Source of the DNA: Nioella halotolerans
Lineage (GTDB): Bacteria; Pseudomonadota; Alphaproteobacteria; Rhodobacterales; Rhodobacteraceae
Reading direction: 5' to 3'
Assembly (NCBI GenBank): GCA_003428585.1
Contig: QVQC01000046.1
Coordinates: 1-64,000 of the forward strand
Length of the DNA stretch: 64,000 nt
The notes beneath the pieces were generated by a model. The model searched no databases. It saw only the letters and a program-made list of their open reading frames with translations, and was not told the DNA's origin. This document shows positions 9,239-17,090 of this stretch, one piece after another. The position numbers were made by a program, and so were the translations under genes. Position 1 is the first letter of the stretch; each line of letters begins with the position of its first letter.

Positions 9239-9278
9239 ATGACGCTTGTGATACAGTTTTGTAACGGGTTTATGACAA
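9239..9278 (-). promoter_or_regulatory. Pho box with four PhoB half-sites
   Basis: Read on the minus strand toward pstS, four 7-mers recur every 11 bp: TTGTCAT, CCGTTAC, CTGTATC and GCGTCAT. The spacers are AT-rich 4-mers (AAAC, AAAA, ACAA). The first pair fits the CTGTCAT-N4-CTGTCAT Pho-box pattern best. The block ends 60 bases before the pstS start, as expected for PhoB activation of pstSCAB-phoU-phoB, which would also be autoregulation. Confidence 0.88.
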
Positions 9279-9351
9279 GATCGGATGCCGGTGTCGCGGT
9301 TTCCGGACAGCGTCGCCAAGCGGTGCGAACGGTCGGGTCGACGCCACGGGC

Positions 9352-9384
9352 AAACCCATGTTTCCCTTGGAAAATGGGGGTTTT
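9352..9384. terminator. Hairpin with T-runs, probably ends the tRNA-Arg transcript
   Basis: AAACCCAT and TTTCC pair with GGAAA and ATGGG around CTT with one bulged G. TTTT follows on the plus strand and TTT on the minus strand. It lies downstream of tRNA-Arg(ACG) on the minus strand and upstream of the Pho box, so it would isolate pstS from tRNA transcription. Confidence 0.5.
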
Positions 9385-9614
9385 CGGGGCTTCTCTGCCT
9401 GCGCTCCAGACCATCGCAGGCGGCGCTTCGCCCCATCGGCCCGGTGCGCGCTGGGGCTCGCGCCGTTCAGCCTCGTAAAGCAGGATCGCGCCGCAGGACC
9501 GGACGCGCCATCGCGGCTTTCGGGCCTTGGGCGGGCGAGGCAGACCGGTCGGAGACCCCGTCCGGACGGGGAACCACGCGCGAGAATCGCCGTGATTTTT
9601 ATTGGTTCGGGAAG

Positions 9615-9691
9615 TGGCGCGCTGGGGAGGATTCGAACCCCCGACCCCTTGATTCGTAGTCAAGTACTCTATCCAGCTGAGCTACCAGCGC
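9615..9691 (-). tRNA. tRNA-Arg (anticodon ACG)
   Basis: Acceptor GCGCTGG pairs perfectly with CCAGCGC. D-stem GCTC/GAGT, anticodon stem CTTGA/TCAAG around CTACGAA (anticodon ACG, read as ICG for CGN codons), T-arm GGGGG-TTCGAAT-CCTCC, discriminator G and an encoded CCA. Confidence 0.97.
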
Positions 9692-9700
9692 GTCGGGCGG

Positions 9701-9729
9701 TGTCTAGCGCCACCAACAGGCCGGTGCAA
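9701..9729 (-). promoter_or_regulatory. Sigma-70-type promoter of tRNA-Arg(ACG)
   Basis: On the minus strand TTGCAC (9724-9729) and TAGACA (9701-9706) are separated by exactly 17 bases. The predicted start falls a few bases before the tRNA 5' end at 9691. Confidence 0.6.
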
Positions 9730-9737
9730 GGGACAAA

Positions 9738-11126
9738 TCAGAGATTTTGTGAATCGGGCAGGAAGATTTCGAACACCGTTCCCCCCGGCCCGGTCTCCAC
9801 AAGGTCAAGACGGCCGCCATGCCCACGCGCCAGTTCCGCCGCAATGGCAAGGCCAAGCCCCGTGCCCCCCTTGCGCGCGCCGCCGTGAAACGGTTGGAAC
9901 AGGTGATCGAGCGCTTTCTTGGGCAGGCCCGGCCCGGTATCGGCGACCCGGATCGTCCAGCCCTCGGGTGTTTCGGCGGCGCCAAGGGTGATCCGCCCGG
10001 ACGTGCCCTTGGACGCGATGGCTTGCCGGGCGTTGCGCACGAGGTTGCCAAGCACGCGGTAAAGCTGTTCGGGGTCCGCGCGCACGACAAGCCCGGAAAC
10101 GCAGTCTCCCGAAATCTCTATCGGGTCATCGCCGATGGCCATGCGTTCCTGTTCCACCACGTCCGCGATCAATGGCGCCAGATCGAAGCGCGACAGTTTC
10201 GGCGGCGGCTCCTCGGCCCGGCCGAAGGCCAGCGTGCCCTCGCACAGGTTGACCGCGCGCGACAGCGATGACAGCAGCTTGGGCGCCGTGCGCTTGACCG
10301 CTGGATCCTCCGACCCTTCCAGCCGGTCGGCCATCAGCGTGGCCACGGTCAGGATGTTGCGCAGGTCATGGCTGATCTTGGCCACGGCCTCGCCCAGTTG
10401 CGCCATGCGCTCGCGCTGCCTGAGTGATGCGGTCAGTTGCGTCTGCAATTCGCACAACGTTGTCTCTGCATCGCGCAGTTCGGTGACCCCGGCAGAAGGC
10501 TGGATGATCCGCGACGCATCTTCCGGCGCCTCGGAATAGGCGCGCATCGACCCGATCACCCGCCGGATCGGTAACACCACGACCCGCCGCGCGGCGAAGA
10601 ACAGCAAGGCCGCGGTCATGACCGAGATCACTGCCGACAGGCTCAGGATCCGCAGCCCGTAGTCGATCATCGCCGCGCGCAGCGGCGCCGTCGGCAGGGT
10701 CACGTCGATCACCAGCCCGGCTTGCTGCACCGGGTTGCCGATGACGCGGATCACCTCGTCTTCTAGATTGGCGAGGCGTATCATCGCGTCGCGGATCAGC
10801 CCCCACGCCGTCGCGTCGCGCAGGTCGAACTGGGCGGAAATCGGCGGCACGCGATCGACTGACAAGACAAGCTGGCTGACCTCGTCCCGGCGCAGGGCGA
10901 CGTTGAGCACCCCGGCATTGTCCAGCAATTCCTGCTCAAGCTCCTCGTTGAGCATCATGCGCTGATCGGCCAGCAGCGCCAGCGAGGCGATCTGGGCCCG
11001 CTCGATCCGGGCCAGCAGGTAATCCTCCCGGAAGCGGGCCACGGACGGCACGAAAATCAGGATCTCGGCCAGCATCACGAAGATGAAGGTCAGGGTCAGC
11101 AATCGGCCGGAAAGTGAATTGAGCAC
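9738..11126 (-). CDS. Membrane sensor histidine kinase, partner unknown
   Basis: Two-component kinase of 462 residues. Transmembrane segments at about 8-30 and 157-180 flank a ~125-residue periplasmic sensor region; a linker leads to the H-box ISHDLRN (His253). The ATPase domain has N-box LVRNARQA, DTGPGLP and GTGLGLA. The GTG at 11126 has an AGGTAGAG-like ribosome site; longer versions would run into the flavoprotein gene upstream. No response regulator lies beside it. It follows the flavoprotein gene by 26 bases and may be cotranscribed with it. It is not obviously PhoR (no PAS domain is evident), although it lies upstream of the pst operon. Confidence 0.85.
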   Translation of the reverse strand: MLNSLSGRLLTLTFIFVMLAEILIFVPSVARFREDYLLARIERAQIASLALLADQRMMLNEELEQELLDNAGVLNVALRRDEVSQLVLSVDRVPPISAQFDLRDATAWGLIRDAMIRLANLEDEVIRVIGNPVQQAGLVIDVTLPTAPLRAAMIDYGLRILSLSAVISVMTAALLFFAARRVVVLPIRRVIGSMRAYSEAPEDASRIIQPSAGVTELRDAETTLCELQTQLTASLRQRERMAQLGEAVAKISHDLRNILTVATLMADRLEGSEDPAVKRTAPKLLSSLSRAVNLCEGTLAFGRAEEPPPKLSRFDLAPLIADVVEQERMAIGDDPIEISGDCVSGLVVRADPEQLYRVLGNLVRNARQAIASKGTSGRITLGAAETPEGWTIRVADTGPGLPKKALDHLFQPFHGGARKGGTGLGLAIAAELARGHGGRLDLVETGPGGTVFEIFLPDSQNL

Positions 11127-11152
11127 GCGGTTCTCTACCTTCCCTGCCCCGG

Positions 11153-12565
11153 TCAGAAACGTTGCACGAGGCGCACGATCCGCTTGACCATCGGGCTGTC
11201 GAACAGTTTGGGGCCGAAATAGGCGCCCGCAGCGCGTTTGTTGATCTCCCCGAGCGTCGGATAGGGCACCACCATCGCCGCGATCGCGCTCATTTTCAAG
11301 CGGTTGGCAAGGGCAAGCGCCCATGTCTGGATCAGTTCGCCGGCCTGCGCGCCCACGATGGAGGCACCCACCGGACGCCCCTTGACCACCATAACCTTGA
11401 TCACCCCATCGGTCTGGCCGGTGGCGATGGCGCGGTCATTCTCGGCGTAGGGAAAGCGGACCACCGCCAGCCTGTCGCCATGGACGGCGCGCGCCGCCTC
11501 CTCGGTCAGGCCGACCTGCGCCAGTTCCGGGTCGGTGTAGGTTACCCACGGGATATGGTCGGTGCGCGCCCTGGCCGGCAGGCCCATCAAGATCTGCCGC
11601 ACGATGAGGCCCGCGTGGTAGTTCGCCACATGGGTGAATTGCATCCCGCCCGCGGCGTCGCCGATGGCATAGATTCGCCGGTTGGTGGGCGAGCGCAACG
11701 AGGCGTCGACCTTGACCGCCCCATGCTCGATCTCGACCCCCGCCTTGTGCAGGTCGAGCCCGTTCGTGTTCACCTTGCGCCCGACCGCGAGCAGAAGATG
11801 GGATCCGGTGAACCGCGCCGAGTCCTTCGTGGTGACGGTCACCTCCCCCGCGCCCCCCGAAACGGAGGCGACCATTGCGCCCTCGACGATCTCGATCCCC
11901 TCGGCACGCATCCTTTCCAGCGCGATGGCGGCAAGCTCCGGGTCATCCTTTCCGAACGCCTTGGCGCCTTCCAGAACCGTCACCGCACAACCAAGACGGC
12001 GATGTGCCTGCGCCATTTCCAGCCCGATGGGTCCGGCGCCGATGACGATCAGGTGGCGGGGCGTCTCGCGCAGATCAAAGATGGTCTCGTTCGTCAGGTA
12101 AGGCACATCCCCAAGCCCCGGGATCGGGGGCACCAGCGGCCCCGACCCGGTGGCCACGACGAATCGGCGCGCGGTGATCTCGTGCTCGCCCGCCTCCATC
12201 GTTGCGTGGCCAGTGAAGCGCCCATAGGCACGGATGACACGCACGCCGAGCCCTTCGAACCTGTCCTGGCTGTCATTGGGTTCGATGGTGGCGATGGCGT
12301 CGGCGACATGGTCCTTGGCGGCGGCGTAATCCACCGTGACCGGCCCGCCCGTCACGCCGAACCGGTCCTGCCGCATCGCATGCGCCTTGTGCGCGGCGGC
12401 CAGCAGCGCCTTCGACGGCACACAGCCATAGTTCAGGCAATCGCCCCCCATCTTGTGACCTTCCAGCAGCACGACGTCGGCGCCCATCTGCGCGGCCCCC
12501 GCCGCAACCGACAAGCCGCCGCTGCCCGCGCCGATCACGCAGATATCGGTCTTGATCTTCGTCAT
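11153..12565 (-). CDS. Mercuric-reductase-like FAD/NAD(P) disulfide oxidoreductase
   Basis: Class I pyridine-nucleotide disulfide oxidoreductase of 470 residues. FAD motif VIGAGSGGLSVA near residue 11, redox-active pair Cys43/Cys48 in GGDCLNYGCVPSK, and NAD(P) motif VIGAGPIGLEMAQ. The C-terminal dimerisation domain carries VVPYPTLGE where lipoamide dehydrogenases have a catalytic HPT(x)xE, so the His base is replaced by Tyr. There are no C-terminal MerA cysteines and no heavy-metal domain. It is therefore neither a lipoamide dehydrogenase nor a true mercuric reductase; the substrate is unknown. It follows a TVP38-type membrane gene by 3 bases, a pairing I recall from other bacteria. Confidence 0.88.
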   Translation of the reverse strand: MTKIKTDICVIGAGSGGLSVAAGAAQMGADVVLLEGHKMGGDCLNYGCVPSKALLAAAHKAHAMRQDRFGVTGGPVTVDYAAAKDHVADAIATIEPNDSQDRFEGLGVRVIRAYGRFTGHATMEAGEHEITARRFVVATGSGPLVPPIPGLGDVPYLTNETIFDLRETPRHLIVIGAGPIGLEMAQAHRRLGCAVTVLEGAKAFGKDDPELAAIALERMRAEGIEIVEGAMVASVSGGAGEVTVTTKDSARFTGSHLLLAVGRKVNTNGLDLHKAGVEIEHGAVKVDASLRSPTNRRIYAIGDAAGGMQFTHVANYHAGLIVRQILMGLPARARTDHIPWVTYTDPELAQVGLTEEAARAVHGDRLAVVRFPYAENDRAIATGQTDGVIKVMVVKGRPVGASIVGAQAGELIQTWALALANRLKMSAIAAMVVPYPTLGEINKRAAGAYFGPKLFDSPMVKRIVRLVQRF

Positions 12566-12568
12566 TCC

Positions 12569-13300
12569 TCAAATTCCTTTCCGCCCGCGCAGGGCCTTCA
12601 ATATGACCGGCAGCAGCGCCAGCGCGCACAGCCCGAGGATCGGCCCCAGCACCATCGGCTCGAAGATGATGGACAGGTCGGGGGTGTCACCGCGGGCAAA
12701 CACCGCGCCCAGACCAGCGCCGACCCAAGTGTATACAGCCGTTCCCGGCATGATACCGAAAAACGTGGTGAAGAGGTATCGGTGGAGACTGACACCCACG
12801 AAGGCGGGCAACACGTTGGCCACGAAGAACGGCACCAGCGGCACCAGCCGGATCAGGAACAACGCCGAAAGCTCGTTTTCGCGGATCGCTTCGGATATCC
12901 GCCGCACCCGGCCCGAAGAGGCATCCATCCGCGCCGACAGCGCCTCGCCAAAGCCGAAACGGGCGGCGAGGAAGATGATCGTCGCACCGATCGTGGCCGA
13001 GACCAGAATGAAGAACACACCGGGAAAGAGGCCGAACAGGAACCCGCCGGTCAAGGTGGCAATCGTCGCGCCGGGCAGCGAAAAGGCGACGATCAGCACG
13101 TAGATCGCCATGTAGGCGGCGACGACGGCGACGTAATGGGCATCGCGGAAGTCAAGCAGCGCCTCGCGGTTCTCGCGCAGCGTGTCGAAGGTAAGGTAAT
13201 CGCCGAGGAAAATCCACCCCGCCACCGCCCCGGCAAGGATGACGGCAACGGGGAGGAGACGGCTGGCGCGGGCAATGGTCGGGGTGGTCATGTCTGTCAT
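12569..13300 (-). CDS. TVP38/TMEM64 (DedA-like) inner-membrane protein
   Basis: A 243-residue polytopic membrane protein of the SNARE-associated/VTT family. The re-entrant loop motifs are seen in FSLPGATIATLTGGFLFG and RLVPLVPFFVANVLPAFVG, followed by a glycine-rich GIMPGTAVYTWVGAGLG. Family members are linked to lipid scrambling and membrane homeostasis, but its role here is not established. The ATG at 13300 is preferred to an upstream start that would add an arginine-rich, non-membrane leader; an ATG at 13291 is also possible. It is the first gene of a unit with the flavoprotein and probably the histidine kinase. Confidence 0.82.
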   Translation of the reverse strand: MTDMTTPTIARASRLLPVAVILAGAVAGWIFLGDYLTFDTLRENREALLDFRDAHYVAVVAAYMAIYVLIVAFSLPGATIATLTGGFLFGLFPGVFFILVSATIGATIIFLAARFGFGEALSARMDASSGRVRRISEAIRENELSALFLIRLVPLVPFFVANVLPAFVGVSLHRYLFTTFFGIMPGTAVYTWVGAGLGAVFARGDTPDLSIIFEPMVLGPILGLCALALLPVILKALRGRKGI

Positions 13301-13480
13301 CTGGCCTGTCCATGTCTTGCATTGCGGCCAACATGCGCGCTCGGGCTGGCGGGCGACAGCCCCCTCACGCGGCGTTGATCCGGCGTGACGGAAACCGGCC
13401 ATTCGTGTCATCATTCCCGCGACGGCCCCGGATTCCGCCGGTTGGATGTTTCAAACCCGCGTTTCGCGCCTCCGGGCTTG

Positions 13481-13509
13481 TTGACACGCCGGGCGCGAGG
13501 GCCTATTGC
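13481..13509 (+). promoter_or_regulatory. Sigma-70-type promoter for rpmH
   Basis: A perfect TTGACA (13481-13486) is followed after 17 bases by TATTGC (13504-13509). The predicted start is about 70 bases before the rpmH ATG. Confidence 0.65.
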
Positions 13510-13586
13510 CACGGCCTCATACGGATTCTGCGGCTGTCGATCGGGCGTTGTCCCGCATCCGGCCTCGATGACAAGGGAACTGACAC

Positions 13587-13721
13587 ATGAAACGCACCTA
13601 CCAGCCGTCGAACCTCGTTCGCAAGCGCCGCCACGGTTTTCGCGCGCGGATGGCTACCAAGGCCGGCCGCAAGATTCTGAACGCCCGCCGCACCCGTGGC
13701 CGGAAGTCGCTCAGCGCGTAA
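13587..13721 (+). CDS. rpmH: 50S ribosomal protein L34
   Basis: A 44-residue highly basic protein, [18 protein letters not shown]..., the invariant start of bacterial L34, ending GRKSLSA. It sits directly upstream of rnpA as in nearly all bacteria, but an intrinsic terminator lies between them. The promoter is at 13481-13509. Confidence 0.98.
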   Translation: MKRTYQPSNLVRKRRHGFRARMATKAGRKILNARRTRGRKSLSA

Positions 13722-13762
13722 ACGCCGCCCTTGCCGCGACGGCCCATTGCGGCCGATTGATG

Positions 13763-13795
13763 AACCCCCTTCGGCCAGCGGCCTCGGGGGTTTTT
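13763..13795 (+). terminator. Intrinsic terminator between rpmH and rnpA
   Basis: AACCCCC pairs with GGGGGTT and the inner GGCC pairs with GGCC around AGC; five T follow. It ends 23 bases before the rnpA start, so rnpA probably depends on read-through. This fits the need for far more L34 than RNase P protein. Confidence 0.8.
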
Positions 13796-13817
13796 CATGT
13801 TGGAGGAGGCGACCGCG

Positions 13818-14168
13818 ATGACCCAGCTCCAGACCCTGACGCAGCGCGCCGATTTCCTGCGCGCCGCCCGTGCCCGTCGGGCACCGGTCCCGGCCTTCCT
13901 GGTGCAGGCGCGGCGGCGGTGCGAAAGCGAGGGCGTCGATCCACAGGCGATCCGCGTCGGCTTCACCTGTTCCAAGAAGGTCGGCAATGCCGTGGCCCGC
14001 AACCGTGCCAAGCGCCGCCTGAGGGAGGTCGCCCGCGCCATCCTGCCGCTTGAGGGGCGCCCCGGATGGGATTATGTCCTGATTGGCAAGGCCGGCGACA
14101 CCGCCGCACAGCCGATGGAGACCATGAGGGCCGACCTGTCCCGCGCGCTCCGAAAGCTGCACAGATGA
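13818..14168 (+). CDS. rnpA: Ribonuclease P protein component
   Basis: Basic protein of 116 residues that binds RNase P RNA and helps mature the 5' ends of tRNAs. The family signature is present as [18 protein letters not shown] (about residues 55-72), with the aromatic/basic N-terminal start [11 protein letters not shown]. The ATG at 13818 is favoured over one 21 bases upstream because GGAGGAGG lies between them at good spacing. Its stop overlaps the yidD start (ATGA). Confidence 0.95.
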   Translation: MTQLQTLTQRADFLRAARARRAPVPAFLVQARRRCESEGVDPQAIRVGFTCSKKVGNAVARNRAKRRLREVARAILPLEGRPGWDYVLIGKAGDTAAQPMETMRADLSRALRKLHR

Positions 14169-14425
14169 CCCCGCTGGCCCATATCGTCGCCCTGCCCGTC
14201 CGGGCCTACCGGCTGCTGTTCAGCCCGTGGGTCGGGCACAATTGCCGTTATCAACCCACCTGTTCGGCCTACGCGCTGGAAGCGCTGGAAAAGCACGGCG
14301 CGATAAAGGGCGCGTGGCTGGCCGCCAAGCGCGTCGGGCGCTGCCACCCCTGGGGATCGGACGGCTACGACCCGGTGCCGAAACCGGGCGGCGGCTGTTC
14401 CGATGAAAACGACCACCGGGGGTGA
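14165..14425 (+). CDS. yidD: Membrane protein insertion efficiency factor YidD
   Basis: An 86-residue protein thought to assist YidC-dependent membrane insertion. Conserved [19 protein letters not shown] and [12 protein letters not shown] blocks are present, after an N-terminal amphipathic segment ([10 protein letters not shown]). It overlaps rnpA by 4 bases. The yidC gene follows only after ttcA and an EAL gene. Confidence 0.95.
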   Translation: MTPLAHIVALPVRAYRLLFSPWVGHNCRYQPTCSAYALEALEKHGAIKGAWLAAKRVGRCHPWGSDGYDPVPKPGGGCSDENDHRG

Positions 14426-14485
14426 CCCCGTTGCCCCGCCCCCCGCATTTGCCGTAAGGCTCTGGCCAGTTCCCGGAGGTCCGAC

Positions 14486-15337
14486 ATGCTTGACGACAGC
14501 GACGAGATTCACCCGCTTTTCCACGGCGCGCCGAAGACGACGGAATTCCGCAAGCTGCGCAAGCGAGTCATCCGCGACACCCGGGAGGCGATCGAGCGCT
14601 ACGGCATGGTCGAACGTGGGGCAAGGTGGCTTGTCTGCCTGTCGGGCGGCAAGGACAGCTACACCCTGCTGGCCGCGCTGACGGAGCTGAAATGGCGCGG
14701 CCTGCTGCCTGTCGACCTCTTGGCCTGCAACCTCGACCAAGGGCAGCCGGGCTTTCCCGCGACGGTGCTGCCGGAATTCCTTACCCGAATGGGCGTGGAG
14801 CACCGGATCGAGTATCAGGACACCTATTCCATCGTCATGGACAAGGTTCCGCAGGGGCGGACCTATTGCGCGCTCTGTTCACGGCTGCGGCGCGGCAACC
14901 TCTACCGAATCGCACGCGAGGAAGGCTGTTCGGCGGTCGTGCTCGGCCATCACCGCGACGACATCCTCGAAACCTTCTTTCTGAACCTCTTTCACGGCGG
15001 CAAGCTGGCGACGATGCCGCCCAAGCTGCTCAATGACGAGGGCGACCTGTTCGTCTACCGCCCGCTTGCGCATGTGGCCGAGGCCGATTGCGACCGCTTC
15101 GCGCGGGCGCTGGATTACCCGATCATCCCCTGCGACCTCTGCGGTAGCCAGGACGGGCTGCAACGCCAGCAGATCAAGGCGCTGCTCGATGAGTGGGAGG
15201 CGCGCAGCCCCGGACGGCGCGGCAAGATGTTCTCGGCCCTGATGAACGCCCGGCCCTCGCACCTGCTCGACCCCGCATTGTTCGATTTCGCCGGGCTGGC
15301 CCGGTCGGTCGAATTTGAAACAAATCAGGAACATTGA
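14486..15337 (+). CDS. ttcA: tRNA 2-thiocytidine(32) synthetase TtcA
   Basis: ATP-dependent thiolase modifying C32 of some tRNAs, 283 residues. PP-loop [10 protein letters not shown] near residue 53, Cys pair in [10 protein letters not shown] (about 131-134), [19 protein letters not shown], and a later IPCDLCGSQ that supplies the third Fe-S ligand. The start is supported by GGAGG upstream. It lies between yidD and an EAL protein. Confidence 0.94.
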   Translation: MLDDSDEIHPLFHGAPKTTEFRKLRKRVIRDTREAIERYGMVERGARWLVCLSGGKDSYTLLAALTELKWRGLLPVDLLACNLDQGQPGFPATVLPEFLTRMGVEHRIEYQDTYSIVMDKVPQGRTYCALCSRLRRGNLYRIAREEGCSAVVLGHHRDDILETFFLNLFHGGKLATMPPKLLNDEGDLFVYRPLAHVAEADCDRFARALDYPIIPCDLCGSQDGLQRQQIKALLDEWEARSPGRRGKMFSALMNARPSHLLDPALFDFAGLARSVEFETNQEH

Positions 15338-15420
15338 ACCGGCAGAATTAATGGCCTGTTTGGCAGTTTGTCCTAGCGATGGCGGGCAAGACACCCGTTT
15401 CGTGAGGTTGAGAGGCTGTG

Positions 15421-16971
15421 ATGCGTGCCCCCATTGCCAACCGGTTGGATGCCCTTGCCAGCGGCATCCGCACGGCCCTGTCGCGGGTCGAGGTTCTGGC
15501 GCTGTTCCCGGCGCTTGCGCTGCTGGCCTTCTGGATGGGCGCGGCGGAGGTGATCTTCGCCACCTCGTTCCTGCTGCCGGGACTTCTGGCGTTGCAGGCG
15601 CTTCGTCCGCAGCCGACGGGCCGGGGTCGGTATCGGTCACGCGACGGGCACACCGGCCTGCCGATGCGCGAAAGCTTCCTGTCAGAGCTCGACGCGTTCC
15701 TCGACGAGACCGCGGCCGGCCACGCCACCACCGCCTGCATGGTGATGGAAATCGACGACTTTCCCGACTACGCGGCCCGCTTGGGGGCGGAAGCCAGTGA
15801 CCGGATGCTGGCCCGTTCGGCGGAAAGGCTGCAAACCTCGCTGCGCCGTGACGATCTCGTGGCAACGATCGGCGACGGTCGCTTTGCCATCGCCTTCACA
15901 CCGATTCCGCAGGCCAAGCTCGATATCCTCCTGTCCATGGTCAGCCGCTTGCAGGCCGCGCTGTCGGAACCGCTTGCCATTGCCGGGGCCACGGCCCATC
16001 CCACGGTCTCCATCGGCTTCGCAACGCCGGCGCAGGCCGATCATGGCAACGCGCAATGCCTGCTCGATGCCGCCCTCACCGCACTTCTGGAGGCGCGGCG
16101 CCACGCCCCGGGCGGGGTGCGGGGATATTCCAGCCAGATCAAGGCCCGATCCCGGCTGCGCCACGACCTTGCCGAACAGGTCGAGGAGGCGCTGGCCAGC
16201 GGTGCGATCCGGCCATGGTTCCAACCGCAGATCAGTGCCGACACCGGCGCGATCACCGGGTTCGAGGCGCTGGCACGCTGGCACCACCCCGAAGCTGGGC
16301 TGCTGGTGCCGCCCGACTTCCTGCCGGCGATTGGCGATGCAGGCTGCATGGGGCGGCTTGGTGAAATCATGCTGACCCGGTCGCTTCAGGCCCTTGTGGA
16401 ATGGGATGGCGCCGGGCTGCAAGTGCCCTCCATCTCGGTCAATTTCTCGGCCGAGGAACTGCGTGACCCGACGCTGGCCGACCGCGTGAAATGGGAGGTC
16501 GACCGCCATGACCTGCGCCCGGGCCGCCTGACGGTGGAGATCCTTGAAACCGTCGCCGCGCAGTCGGTCGATGACATGGTGCTGCGCAACCTCGAACAGC
16601 TTGGCGCGCACGGGTTCAACCTCGATCTCGATGATTTCGGCACCGGCCAGTCCTCCATCGCCAATATCCGGCGGTTCCACGTGCAGCGCATCAAGATCGA
16701 CCGCAGCTTTGTCACCAGGCTTGACCGCGACTCCACGCAGCGCGCCGTCGTCGCGGGCATTCTTGCGCTGGCCGAACGCCTGAACGTGACCACCGTCGCC
16801 GAGGGCGTGGAGACCCGCGAAGAACACGGGATCCTCGCACAGCTGGGCTGCGACCACCTGCAAGGCTACCTGATCGCCCGCCCGATGCCCGTCGAGGAGG
16901 CAACGCGCTGGATCGCCAGCTATCGCGCCGGGCTGGGCACGCCACCACGGATCGGGCGTCGCGCGGGCTGA
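15421..16971 (+). CDS. Cyclic-di-GMP phosphodiesterase with degenerate GGDEF and intact EAL domain
   Basis: Membrane-anchored signalling protein of 516 residues. One or two hydrophobic segments lie at about 20-60; a GGDEF-like domain (about 80-235) has GDGRF in place of GGDEF, so cyclase activity is unlikely. The EAL domain (about 255-500) keeps the catalytic set: FEALARW, SVNFSAEELRD, EILETVA, LDLDDFGTGQSS, KIDRSFV and EGVETREE, predicting hydrolysis of c-di-GMP. The start ATG at 15421 follows GAGAGG; a GTG immediately before it is possible. It lies between ttcA and yidC, which normally neighbours yidD. Confidence 0.9.
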   Translation: MRAPIANRLDALASGIRTALSRVEVLALFPALALLAFWMGAAEVIFATSFLLPGLLALQALRPQPTGRGRYRSRDGHTGLPMRESFLSELDAFLDETAAGHATTACMVMEIDDFPDYAARLGAEASDRMLARSAERLQTSLRRDDLVATIGDGRFAIAFTPIPQAKLDILLSMVSRLQAALSEPLAIAGATAHPTVSIGFATPAQADHGNAQCLLDAALTALLEARRHAPGGVRGYSSQIKARSRLRHDLAEQVEEALASGAIRPWFQPQISADTGAITGFEALARWHHPEAGLLVPPDFLPAIGDAGCMGRLGEIMLTRSLQALVEWDGAGLQVPSISVNFSAEELRDPTLADRVKWEVDRHDLRPGRLTVEILETVAAQSVDDMVLRNLEQLGAHGFNLDLDDFGTGQSSIANIRRFHVQRIKIDRSFVTRLDRDSTQRAVVAGILALAERLNVTTVAEGVETREEHGILAQLGCDHLQGYLIARPMPVEEATRWIASYRAGLGTPPRIGRRAG

Positions 16972-17090
16972 TACGCCGGGCCGTCGGGGCCAAACCGCGC
17001 GGTGGCCCGGCAATCGGGGAAAACCGCTTGACCTTTGCAGCCTCAATCTGTTGAACCTCCGTGACTTCAACCAAGGCTGGGCGCGCGGGT

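Larger units (their letters stand above)
9179..9614. other. Intergenic region between pstS and tRNA-Arg(ACG)
   Basis: About 436 bases without a credible gene. They contain the Pho box (9239-9278) and a hairpin near 9352-9384. The remaining ~230 bases up to the tRNA show no recognisable signal; the open frames there are arginine-rich GC-driven shadows. Confidence 0.6.
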
